5,196 bases of DNA from Tannerella sp. Lineage in GTDB: Bacteria > Bacteroidota > Bacteroidia > Bacteroidales > Tannerellaceae. Position 1 is the stretch's first letter, and each line of letters opens with the position of its first letter. Below the pieces are notes generated by a model. The model saw only the letters and a program-made list of their open reading frames with translations, was not told the DNA's origin and ran no database searches. The position numbers and the translations under genes were made by a program. The stretch covers positions 1-5,196 of the forward strand of contig JAISJX010000222.1 of assembly GCA_031261145.1 (NCBI GenBank), written 5' to 3'. Shown here in pieces: positions 1 to 5,196 of this stretch.

Positions 1-2036
1 GAGGTGGCGCGACCTGAAGTGATTGTACGCAAAGCGGTTACGTAACCGAATGTCTCGGCCAGCGGCACTTTCGCTTTTACGACACGCGCACCGGTACGGC
101 TTGATTCCATGCCTTCCACCTGCCCGCGGCGTTTGTTCAAATCTCCTATCACATCGCCCATATTTTCTTCCGGCGTCACCACTTCAATTTTCATGATTGG
201 CTCCATCAATACCGGGCCGGCCTTCTCCGCTGCGCTCTTATACGCTTGGATAGCACAGATTTCAAATGACAACTGGTCGGAATCCACCGAGTGGAACGAA
301 CCGTCTAACAGGGTTACTTTCATCGAATCCAACGGATAACCGGCTAATATACCGTTATTCATCGCTTTCTCAAATCCTTTCTGTACGGACGGGATAAATT
401 CTTTCGGTATATTTCCGCCTTTCACCTGATCGACAAACTGCAGGTGACCGCCTTCAAAATCAGCGTCCTTCGGTTCGATGCGAACGATAATGTCCGCAAA
501 CTTACCGCGGCCTCCGGATTGTTTCTTGTACACTTCACGCAGTTCAACCGGTTTTGTAATCGCTTCTTTATACGATACCAAGGGACGTCCCTGATTACAT
601 TCCACTTTAAATTCGCGACGCAGACGGTCAACGATGATTTCGAGGTGCAACTCGCCCATCCCGCGAATCACGGTCTGACCCGTATCTTCGTTCGATTCGA
701 CACGGAATGTCGGGTCTTCTTCCGCCAGTTTGGACAAACCGATGCCCAGGCGATCCAGGTCTTTCTGCGTCTTCGGCTCTACGGCGATACCAATCACCGG
801 ATCCGGAAATTCGATTGATTCCAGTGTAATCGGATGATTTTCATCACTCAATGTATCACCGGTACGGATATCCTTGAATCCGACGCCTGCACCAATGTCG
901 CCGCAACCGATTTGTTCCATCGGGTTCTGCTTGTTCGAGTGCATCTGGAACAAGCGCGAAATGCGTTCTTTCTTGCCCGAACGGGTGTTCAGAATATAAG
1001 AACCGGCATTCAGCACGCCGGCATATACGCGGAAGAAGCACAAACGGCCTACATACGGGTCGGTTGCAATCTTAAACGCAAGCGCGGTCAGCGGTTCTTC
1101 CGAAACCGGTTTGCGAACAATTTCCCTGTCAGGATCTTCCGGGTCGTGACCTACGATGGATTCCGTGTCGCTCGGACTGGGAAGATAGGCGCAAACAGCA
1201 TCCAAAAGGGTCTGTACGCCTTTATTCTTGAACGACGATCCGCAGATCATCGGATTGATTTGCATCGACAGCGTTCCTTTACGGATAGCGGCCTGGATTT
1301 CGTCTTCGGTAATGGTGGACGGGTCGTCGAAATATTTTTGCATGACGACGTCGTCACACTCGGCGACAACTTCCAACATTTTATCGCGCCATTCTTCGGC
1401 TTCGTCTTTCAAATCGGCGGGAATTTCGCTTATCTCATATTCGGCGCCCATGGTTTCGTCGTGCCAATAAATCGCTTTCATCGTCACCAAATCCACCACG
1501 CCCTTGAATTTTTCTTCAGCCCCGATAGGAATCTGAATCGGGCAGGGATTGGAACCTAATACGTCTTTTACCTGGCGGACTACTTCATAAAAATTGGCTC
1601 CCGAACGGTCCATCTTATTAACGTACCCGATACGCGGTACATTATATTTATCCGCTTGACGCCATACAGTCTCCGACTGCGGCTCAACTCCACCCACGGC
1701 GCAGAATGCAGCTACGGCTCCATCCAGAATACGTAACGAACGTTCTACCTCAACGGTGAAATCGACGTGCCCCGGGGTGTCAATCAGATTGATTTTAAAT
1801 TTATCATTTTTATAGTTCCAGAACGTGGTGGTGGCAGCGGATGTGATCGTGATGCCACGCTCCTGCTCCTGCTCCATCCAGTCCATGGTTGCGGCGCCGT
1901 CATGCACTTCGCCGATTTTATGCGTCAAACCGGTGTAGAAAAGAATACGTTCGGACGTAGTAGTCTTCCCTGCATCGATATGCGCCATAATACCGATGTT
2001 TCTAGTGTATTTCAGTAATTCGTCAGCTTTACTCAT
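1..2036 (-). CDS. fusA: Translation elongation factor G (EF-G), 3' end cut by window
   Basis: EF-G is the cytosolic GTPase that drives tRNA-mRNA translocation on the ribosome and, with ribosome recycling factor, helps split ribosomes. The reading frame is open from the ATG at 2036 to the window edge with no internal stop: 678 full codons, about 25-40 short of the usual length. GTPase motifs are intact: P-loop AHIDAGKT (residues 18-25), switch [12 protein letters not shown] (60-70, Thr63), DTPGH (86-90, catalytic His90), NKMD (140-143) and GSSFKNKG (266-273) at the G5 position. Domain II follows from about 290 and domain III from about 405. Domain IV has tip loop SGGRGK (507-512) and the decoding-site His582 in [11 protein letters not shown]. 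Domain V is running at the edge ([16 protein letters not shown]). The start is supported by AAAAAGAG just upstream and by alignment with family N-termini ([11 protein letters not shown]). It lies 15 nt after rpsG and is surely cotranscribed. Its str-operon position and complete motifs indicate the main housekeeping EF-G rather than a divergent EF-G2 paralogue. Confidence 0.99.
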   Translation of the reverse strand, partial: MSKADELLKYTRNIGIMAHIDAGKTTTSERILFYTGLTHKIGEVHDGAATMDWMEQEQERGITITSAATTTFWNYKNDKFKINLIDTPGHVDFTVEVERSLRILDGAVAAFCAVGGVEPQSETVWRQADKYNVPRIGYVNKMDRSGANFYEVVRQVKDVLGSNPCPIQIPIGAEEKFKGVVDLVTMKAIYWHDETMGAEYEISEIPADLKDEAEEWRDKMLEVVAECDDVVMQKYFDDPSTITEDEIQAAIRKGTLSMQINPMICGSSFKNKGVQTLLDAVCAYLPSPSDTESIVGHDPEDPDREIVRKPVSEEPLTALAFKIATDPYVGRLCFFRVYAGVLNAGSYILNTRSGKKERISRLFQMHSNKQNPMEQIGCGDIGAGVGFKDIRTGDTLSDENHPITLESIEFPDPVIGIAVEPKTQKDLDRLGIGLSKLAEEDPTFRVESNEDTGQTVIRGMGELHLEIIVDRLRREFKVECNQGRPLVSYKEAITKPVELREVYKKQSGGRGKFADIIVRIEPKDADFEGGHLQFVDQVKGGNIPKEFIPSVQKGFEKAMNNGILAGYPLDSMKVTLLDGSFHSVDSDQLSFEICAIQAYKSAAEKAGPVLMEPIMKIEVVTPEENMGDVIGDLNKRRGQVEGMESSRTGARVVKAKVPLAETFGYVTALRTITSGRAT

Positions 2037-2051
2037 TCTACTCTTTTTAGA
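2037..2051 (-). promoter_or_regulatory. fusA ribosome-binding region in the rpsG-fusA gap
   Basis: The 15-nt gap reads TCTAAAAAGAGTAGA on the coding strand. AAAAAGAG is a weak purine-rich Shine-Dalgarno-like stretch about 5 nt before the fusA ATG. The gap is too short for a promoter or terminator, so fusA is read from the upstream transcript and probably partly by reinitiating ribosomes that finish rpsG. Confidence 0.5.
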
Positions 2052-2528
2052 TTAAAAACGGAAATAGGCAAAAGCCCTGTTGGCTTCGGCCATACGGTGC
2101 ATGTCTTCCTTACGTTTAAACGCACCGCCTTGATTATTAAACGCATCCGTAATTTCAGCGCTTAACTTATCAGACATTGTTTTACCGCCGCGTTTGCGTG
2201 CGTACAAAATTAAATTTTTCATAGAGATGGATTCCTTCCGATCCGGACGGATTTCCGTAGGAACTTGAAAAGTGGCCCCTCCTACACGGCGGGACTTAAC
2301 TTCAACCTGTGGGGTTATATTGTCAAGCGCGGCTTTCCAGATTTCCAACGCTGATTTTTCTTCATTCGGCAATTTGGTTTTTACTTTCTCCAAAGCGGAA
2401 TAGAAAATTTCATACGACGTATTTTTCTTGCCGTCATACATTAAATGATTTACAAATTTCGTAACCCGAACATCACCGTAAACAGGATCCGGCAGGATCT
2501 GTCGTTTTTTTGGCTTTGATTTTCTCAT
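2052..2528 (-). CDS. rpsG: 30S ribosomal protein S7 (uS7)
   Basis: S7 is a primary binding protein of the 16S rRNA 3' major domain. It nucleates assembly of the 30S head and lies near the E-site tRNA and mRNA exit. The product is 158 residues, the usual length for Bacteroidota (about 156-158 in bacteria). It shows the N-terminal basic arm MRKSKPKKR, the S7 signature region around [11 protein letters not shown] (25-35), the RNA-binding beta-hairpin region [15 protein letters not shown] (76-90) followed by RPDRKE, and a conserved C-terminus ([17 protein letters not shown]). The ATG at 2528 gives the family N-terminus exactly, and an in-frame TGA 9 nt upstream rules out an earlier start. There is no Shine-Dalgarno match; the leader is A-rich (TGAAAACAAATG). 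It is the second gene of the str operon. In enterobacteria S7 represses its own operon by binding the rpsL-rpsG gap. The long structured gap here would allow something similar, but this is untested. Confidence 0.99.
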   Translation of the reverse strand: MRKSKPKKRQILPDPVYGDVRVTKFVNHLMYDGKKNTSYEIFYSALEKVKTKLPNEEKSALEIWKAALDNITPQVEVKSRRVGGATFQVPTEIRPDRKESISMKNLILYARKRGGKTMSDKLSAEITDAFNNQGGAFKRKEDMHRMAEANRAFAYFRF

Positions 2529-2534
2529 TTGTTT

Positions 2535-2552
2535 TCAGAATTTTTTGTTCAT
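2535..2552 (-). other. Five-codon mini-ORF (MNKKF) directly before rpsG
   Basis: ATG-AAC-AAA-AAA-TTC-TGA ends 6 nt before the rpsG ATG and is in the same frame as rpsG. It has no clear Shine-Dalgarno sequence. It could be a translated leader that feeds ribosomes to rpsG, or merely a chance ATG in A-rich sequence. No protein function is implied. Confidence 0.2.
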
Positions 2553-2666
2553 GTTTTTGGTTGTTGATATTTTATGACTTCAACGGCTCCTCTGAACCAT
2601 TTACTCAACCTGAATCTTAATCCAAATAACTTAAACCAATTATTATTTCTTTTTTAATTATTAATT

Positions 2667-2674
2667 CTCCTTTT
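2667..2674 (-). promoter_or_regulatory. Orphan Shine-Dalgarno-like AAAAGGAG after the rpsL stop
   Basis: Two bases after the rpsL TGA the mRNA reads AAAAGGAG, the best Shine-Dalgarno-like match seen near any start or gap in the window. No ATG, GTG or TTG follows at usable spacing (the next bases are AATTAATAATTAAA), so it does not serve a recognisable gene. Confidence 0.3.
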
Positions 2675-2676
2675 AA

Positions 2677-3090
2677 TCACTTCTTTTTCTTTGCATTAGC
2701 GGCAGCAGCGGCAGCGCCTGCTTTCGGGCGTTTAGCGCCGTACTTCGAACGTCGTTGTGTACGACCGGCTACGCCTGCCGTATCCAAAGTGCCACGTACA
2801 ATATGATAACGTACGCCCGGCAGGTCTTTTACACGACCGCCACGTACCATCACGATTGAGTGCTCTTGCAAATTGTGACCTTCTCCCGGAATGTATGAGT
2901 TGACCTCTTTGTGGTTCGTCAGACGAACACGGGCCACCTTACGCATCGCAGAATTAGGTTTTTTCGGTGTGGTAGTATAAACACGCACGCAAACTCCTCG
3001 TCTTTGCGGACAAGAGTCTAATGCCGGGGATTTCCCCTTAACCACCAACGCTTCTCTTCCTTTTCTTACTAATTGTTGAATTGTAGGCAT
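2677..3090 (-). CDS. rpsL: 30S ribosomal protein S12 (uS12)
   Basis: S12 sits at the decoding centre on the 30S interface, contacts helices 18, 27 and 44 of 16S rRNA, and helps monitor codon-anticodon pairing. The 137-residue product aligns without gaps to E. coli S12 through residue 124. It has [10 protein letters not shown] (39-48) with Lys43, and [12 protein letters not shown] (85-96) with Lys88 and Asp89. Lys43 and Lys88 are the classic streptomycin-resistance positions and carry the wild-type residue; Asp89 is the residue methylthiolated by RimO where that enzyme exists. After the normal end KRPKA come 13 extra residues: Gly, six Ala, Asn, Ala and four Lys, a low-complexity basic tail. 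The ATG at 3090 gives the canonical [11 protein letters not shown] start; GTAGAAAG precedes it with no strong Shine-Dalgarno. First gene of the str operon, about 47 nt below the predicted transcription start. Confidence 0.99.
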   Translation of the reverse strand: MPTIQQLVRKGREALVVKGKSPALDSCPQRRGVCVRVYTTTPKKPNSAMRKVARVRLTNHKEVNSYIPGEGHNLQEHSIVMVRGGRVKDLPGVRYHIVRGTLDTAGVAGRTQRRSKYGAKRPKAGAAAAAANAKKKK

Positions 3091-3143
3091 CTTTCTACTA
3101 TTTAAACTCTATTATAATATTTCCTTTTTTCTATTTCGGGTTG

Positions 3144-3173
3144 CAAAGGTACAAACTTTTTTCACACCAACAA
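3144..3173 (-). promoter_or_regulatory. Bacteroidota-type promoter of the str operon
   Basis: Read on the minus strand, TTG (3173-3171) is followed by a 19-nt spacer and TACCTTTG (3151-3144), an exact fit to the -33 TTG / -7 TAnnTTTG promoter used by the primary sigma factor of Bacteroidota. Transcription should begin about 5-8 nt downstream, near 3136-3139, leaving a 5' leader of about 47 nt before rpsL. It is the only full match I found in the region upstream of rpsL. Confidence 0.82.
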
Positions 3174-3457
3174 GGGCATTGTTCAAAAAAATAGTAAGAA
3201 AATTCGTTTTTCGCCCGGAAAAACAGTTTGCAAACCGCTATATGAAAATGGCATGTTCCAACTTATTGCAGAATATCAATGTATTACAAGCTATTTCACA
3301 AATAGTCCACGAAAATATAAAGATCATTAATATATCCTAAGAATAACCGGTGGCTCCTATTTTACACAAACAGTTCCATCATCGCATACGCCCGGTCTCC
3401 GTTTAGGCATGGATTTGCCGATATTTCCGGCATTTTGACTTTTTCAGGCACTACCGA
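3174..3457. other. Non-coding spacer between the T9SS gene and the str promoter
   Basis: About 285 nt with no convincing gene on either strand and no second TAnnTTTG motif. It is AT-rich near the promoter and more mixed toward 3360-3457. Only minor features are visible: a 10-bp palindrome GTTTGCAAAC at 3226-3235, a small hairpin CTATTT-CAC-AAATAG at 3291-3305, and a 5-bp hairpin TGCCG/CGGCA at 3416-3432 followed by T-rich sequence on the plus strand. None is strong enough to name. Confidence 0.5.
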
Positions 3458-3543
3458 CGGTTATACAAATACCCTCCAGTCGCTACGTTTCACTGGAGGG
3501 TATTCGTATTTTATCCCTGCCGGGATAATGGCTATTATAACCG
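3458..3543. repeat. Nested inverted repeats (three-stem structure) after the T9SS gene
   Basis: An outer 8-bp perfect inverted repeat, CGGTTATA (3458-3465) and TATAACCG (3536-3543), encloses two perfect hairpins side by side: a 13-bp stem (3468-3480 with 3492-3504, 11-nt loop) and a 7-bp stem TTATCCC-TGCC-GGGATAA (3511-3528). As RNA or extruded DNA it would make a three-way junction. The 13-bp stem could instead grow by four pairs past one mismatch (3463-3466 with 3506-3509), competing with the outer stem. It begins 17 nt after the stop of the upstream gene. Confidence 0.6.
3468..3504 (-). terminator. Probable intrinsic terminator of the T9SS cargo gene
   Basis: A perfect 13-bp stem (AATACCCTCCAGT and its complement) with an 11-nt loop lies about 55 nt past the stop codon of the upstream gene and ahead of the str promoter. 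On the minus strand it is followed by TTTGTATAA, and on the plus strand by CGTATTTTA. Neither is a strong T-run, so termination may be partial. The position between two same-strand transcription units supports the call. Confidence 0.55.
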
Positions 3544-3559
3544 AACTTGTGTATAAACC

Positions 3560-5196
3560 TTACTTAATCACTATTTTCTGTCTTACTTCATCATTTAATG
3601 TTACAAAATACATCCCTTTCGGCAACGGAATGGATGTCTCACCTGCAACCACTTCCTGCTGTTTATACAACTGTCCAATCAATGTATATACTTTCAACAC
3701 GCCTGCTTGTGCTGTTCTTACGTACATCCTGTTTTCATTCGACCATATTGCATTCTTATCAATATCGGCATTAGCATCCGGAATATCCACATACAATACG
3801 CCTGTCAGATTGACAAGCAAAGGTTCAAGCACATAACGGAAGGTTACACTCACCGTACCGTCTGCATTCCTTACCAGCAACATTCCACCCAATACATCCT
3901 GATAGACAGAGCCGCTTGTAACAGCGATGTTCTCCAAGCTATAATTGCGGCTCACAGGTACAAATTCGATTGTATAATCTTGGCGACTGTTCACATAATG
4001 CCTTCCCGGAGGCGGGGAACTCCTGACGCCTTCAAACGCCGGTAACTCTATCAGACGCTTGATTAAAGCGGTCTCAAACGGTGTCTGGTGTACATAAATT
4101 TCAAAGACCACCGTCGTGTCGCATCGTACCCCATATATCCCATCAAAGGCTTCTGCAACAAGATGCAATGTAACCTGCTTAGTTCCGGATGTATTCCACT
4201 GCACGGTCGGATTCTGCAAGGTAGAAGAAGACGGCTTTCCCCCTTCAAATGTCCATTCCAGTTCTACGAGATGACTGCCGGCGGTGCCTTGTACCTTCAC
4301 ATCGAATATTTGTGAGTCGTAGGTTTCTATCCAATCAGAATATGTAATCTTCGGATCAAACGTCAGGTCCAACACCCAGCAGGTGCCGATGGCATGTGTT
4401 CTGTCCCTGTTCATATCCAAAATATACATCCCCGGCTTAGTCGCAGTAATGGAGGAGGTATTTTGATGAGAACCATCCGGCAGCGTCCAGTCATACGATA
4501 AACAATAACCGCCCGTTAATATTGTATTCGTTGTTCCCGGACAACGCCAGATCGTATCCGGATCAAATTCCCAAGGGCCATAACCGGACAAATAGCCATA
4601 AGCAGCCGTCGCACGGCCATTATTAAAATACCCCAGCGAAAAATCGGATTGATCGTTTGAAATTGTAACCAAGTTTTTAGCAGCCGCTTTCGGCAAAGTG
4701 ACAATGGCATATTTCCACTTTGCGGCTTCTCCTGTGACAACGCCTGCACCGGACAAAGGGAACGGAATGTCCTTCGGATCAACCGTAGTTATCCTGAAAA
4801 GCGAGTCATTGGGCAAGGGCACGAGAGAAGCGTCAGGGTCATCGGGGTCATAACCATAGCTGGTGTCATCAATCCTGATGGTAAATGCACTTTCACAACC
4901 TTCCTGAAAAACCAGGAAAATCGTATTATCCCCTCCCCGTTCAGAAGGATATGCGAAAGAAGAAGTGTCTGCTGCAACAAACGCAATCACGTTCTGGCTG
5001 ATTGAAAACATTGAAGGAATAAGCGCCGCGCTTATTTCATGTCGTCCGGGACTTGTAGGAGAAGTAGTACTATAATCACGCCCGGCCGCAGTATGTTGAT
5101 AGCAATAGATCGGCTCCGTTGCATACACATACATAACTTCTCTTTCTACCGTGTCACCGACTGCTATTAGTAATGAATCCATATCCACATGCCAGG
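3560..5196 (-). CDS. T9SS-exported multidomain surface protein, 5' end cut by window
   Basis: The frame is open from the window edge to a TAA at 3562-3560, giving 544 visible residues (numbered here from the first full codon). An in-frame GTG at 5188 is probably not the start: the frame continues upstream and no signal peptide is seen. Residues about 1-207 resemble the IgGFc-binding-like domain of Bacteroidota surface proteins (PIYCYQH, SAALIPSMF, FSLGYFNNG, AYGYLSGYG). About 212-275 look like the Cys-bearing Ig/PKD-like module of gliding-associated proteins (WRCPGTTN, YDWTLPDGS, KPGMYILDM, GTCWVLDL). About 290-370 is a second PKD-like segment (LEWTFEGGKPS, PTVQWNTSGTKQVTLHL, CDTTVVFEIYV). 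The last 60 or so residues form a type A T9SS sorting domain (VLKVYTLIGQ, LPKGMYFVTL, final QKIVIK). That tail normally directs passage through the outer membrane, removal by the PorU sortase, and anchoring to A-LPS or release. The sorting tail is a firm call and the upstream domains are by pattern only. No catalytic motif is seen; adhesin or surface binding is inference. Confidence 0.82.
   Translation of the reverse strand, partial: WHVDMDSLLIAVGDTVEREVMYVYATEPIYCYQHTAAGRDYSTTSPTSPGRHEISAALIPSMFSISQNVIAFVAADTSSFAYPSERGGDNTIFLVFQEGCESAFTIRIDDTSYGYDPDDPDASLVPLPNDSLFRITTVDPKDIPFPLSGAGVVTGEAAKWKYAIVTLPKAAAKNLVTISNDQSDFSLGYFNNGRATAAYGYLSGYGPWEFDPDTIWRCPGTTNTILTGGYCLSYDWTLPDGSHQNTSSITATKPGMYILDMNRDRTHAIGTCWVLDLTFDPKITYSDWIETYDSQIFDVKVQGTAGSHLVELEWTFEGGKPSSSTLQNPTVQWNTSGTKQVTLHLVAEAFDGIYGVRCDTTVVFEIYVHQTPFETALIKRLIELPAFEGVRSSPPPGRHYVNSRQDYTIEFVPVSRNYSLENIAVTSGSVYQDVLGGMLLVRNADGTVSVTFRYVLEPLLVNLTGVLYVDIPDANADIDKNAIWSNENRMYVRTAQAGVLKVYTLIGQLYKQQEVVAGETSIPLPKGMYFVTLNDEVRQKIVIK

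Larger units (their letters stand above)
2529..2676 (-). promoter_or_regulatory. Structured rpsL-rpsG intercistronic leader, candidate S7 regulatory site
   Basis: This 148-nt AT-rich gap contrasts with the 15-nt gap between rpsG and fusA. On the mRNA it can fold an 8-bp hairpin with an AGAG loop (2594-2601 paired with 2582-2589, arms AATGGTTC and GAGCCGTT, two G-U pairs), enclosed by a 5-bp helix GGTTG/CAACC (2606-2610 with 2559-2563). No TAnnTTTG promoter motif or terminator-like T-run is visible, so cotranscription is expected. In E. coli the equivalent gap is the S7 binding site for translational feedback. A similar role here is inferred from position and foldability only. Confidence 0.4.

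Noticed and set aside
444..818. Plus-strand open frame of 124 codons, and other smaller antisense frames over fusA
   Set aside because: These are shadows of fusA domains III-IV created by its codon bias, with no independent signal.
834..1559. Long plus-strand open frame of 241 codons
   Set aside because: It is exactly antisense to the fusA G-domain region, whose motifs are unmistakable. The antisense protein shows no recognisable domain and no promoter precedes it.
3226..3235. Palindrome GTTTGCAAAC as a regulator operator
   Set aside because: A single 10-bp palindrome about 75 bp upstream of the promoter -33 element, without a second copy or a recognisable regulator motif, is expected by chance.
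3291..3305. Small hairpin CTATTT-CAC-AAATAG as a functional element
   Set aside because: AT-rich 6-bp stem in AT-rich spacer, weak and without context.
3416..3445. Hairpin TGCCG/CGGCA with following T-rich sequence as a plus-strand terminator
   Set aside because: The stem is only 5 bp, the T-run is interrupted, and no plus-strand gene lies upstream to be terminated.
3435..4045. Plus-strand frames opposite the T9SS gene end (3435-3836 and 3707-4045)
   Set aside because: Antisense to a protein with a clear sorting tail. The first also runs through the inverted-repeat structure; neither resembles a known family.
5186..5188. GTG as the start of the T9SS-exported protein
   Set aside because: The frame remains open upstream to the window edge, no signal peptide follows the GTG, and the residues there look like the middle of a domain. 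Treated as partial instead.

Overview
The window is from a member of the Bacteroidota, most likely the order Bacteroidales. The ribosomal protein S7, S12 and EF-G sequences are of the Bacteroides/Porphyromonas type. The ribosomal promoter has the phylum-specific -33/-7 form (TTG, 19-nt spacer, TAnnTTTG). The remaining gene ends in a type IX secretion (T9SS) type A sorting tail, a system found only in this phylum. Because most species of the genus Bacteroides lack T9SS, a relative such as a Porphyromonas, Tannerellaceae or Dysgonomonadaceae lineage is more likely. That last step is inference.

All four genes are on the minus strand, so transcription runs from high to low coordinates. From 5196 down to 3560 lies the 3' part of a gene for a large exported, surface-type protein. 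It is open at the window edge, so its start and promoter are not visible. Just after its stop, at 3458-3543, is a compact nest of inverted repeats containing a strong 13-bp hairpin, the likely terminator. From about 3457 to 3181 I see no gene.

At about 3173-3144 is a clear Bacteroidota promoter, followed by the streptomycin (str) operon: rpsL (S12, 3090-2677), a 148-nt untranslated gap, rpsG (S7, 2528-2052), a 15-nt gap, and fusA (EF-G, 2036 to beyond base 1). The products are two small-subunit proteins, one of the decoding centre (S12) and one of the head (S7), plus the translocase that moves tRNA and mRNA through the ribosome. In this phylum the operon normally continues into rpsJ and the S10 cluster, beyond the left edge.

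The coding content is ordinary. The points worth a second look are non-coding: the structured rpsL-rpsG gap (candidate S7 feedback site, an orphan Shine-Dalgarno-like AAAAGGAG, and an in-frame five-codon mini-ORF before rpsG) and the nested inverted repeats after the T9SS gene. I found no RNA gene, CRISPR array, insertion sequence or convincing new defence or biosynthetic system.
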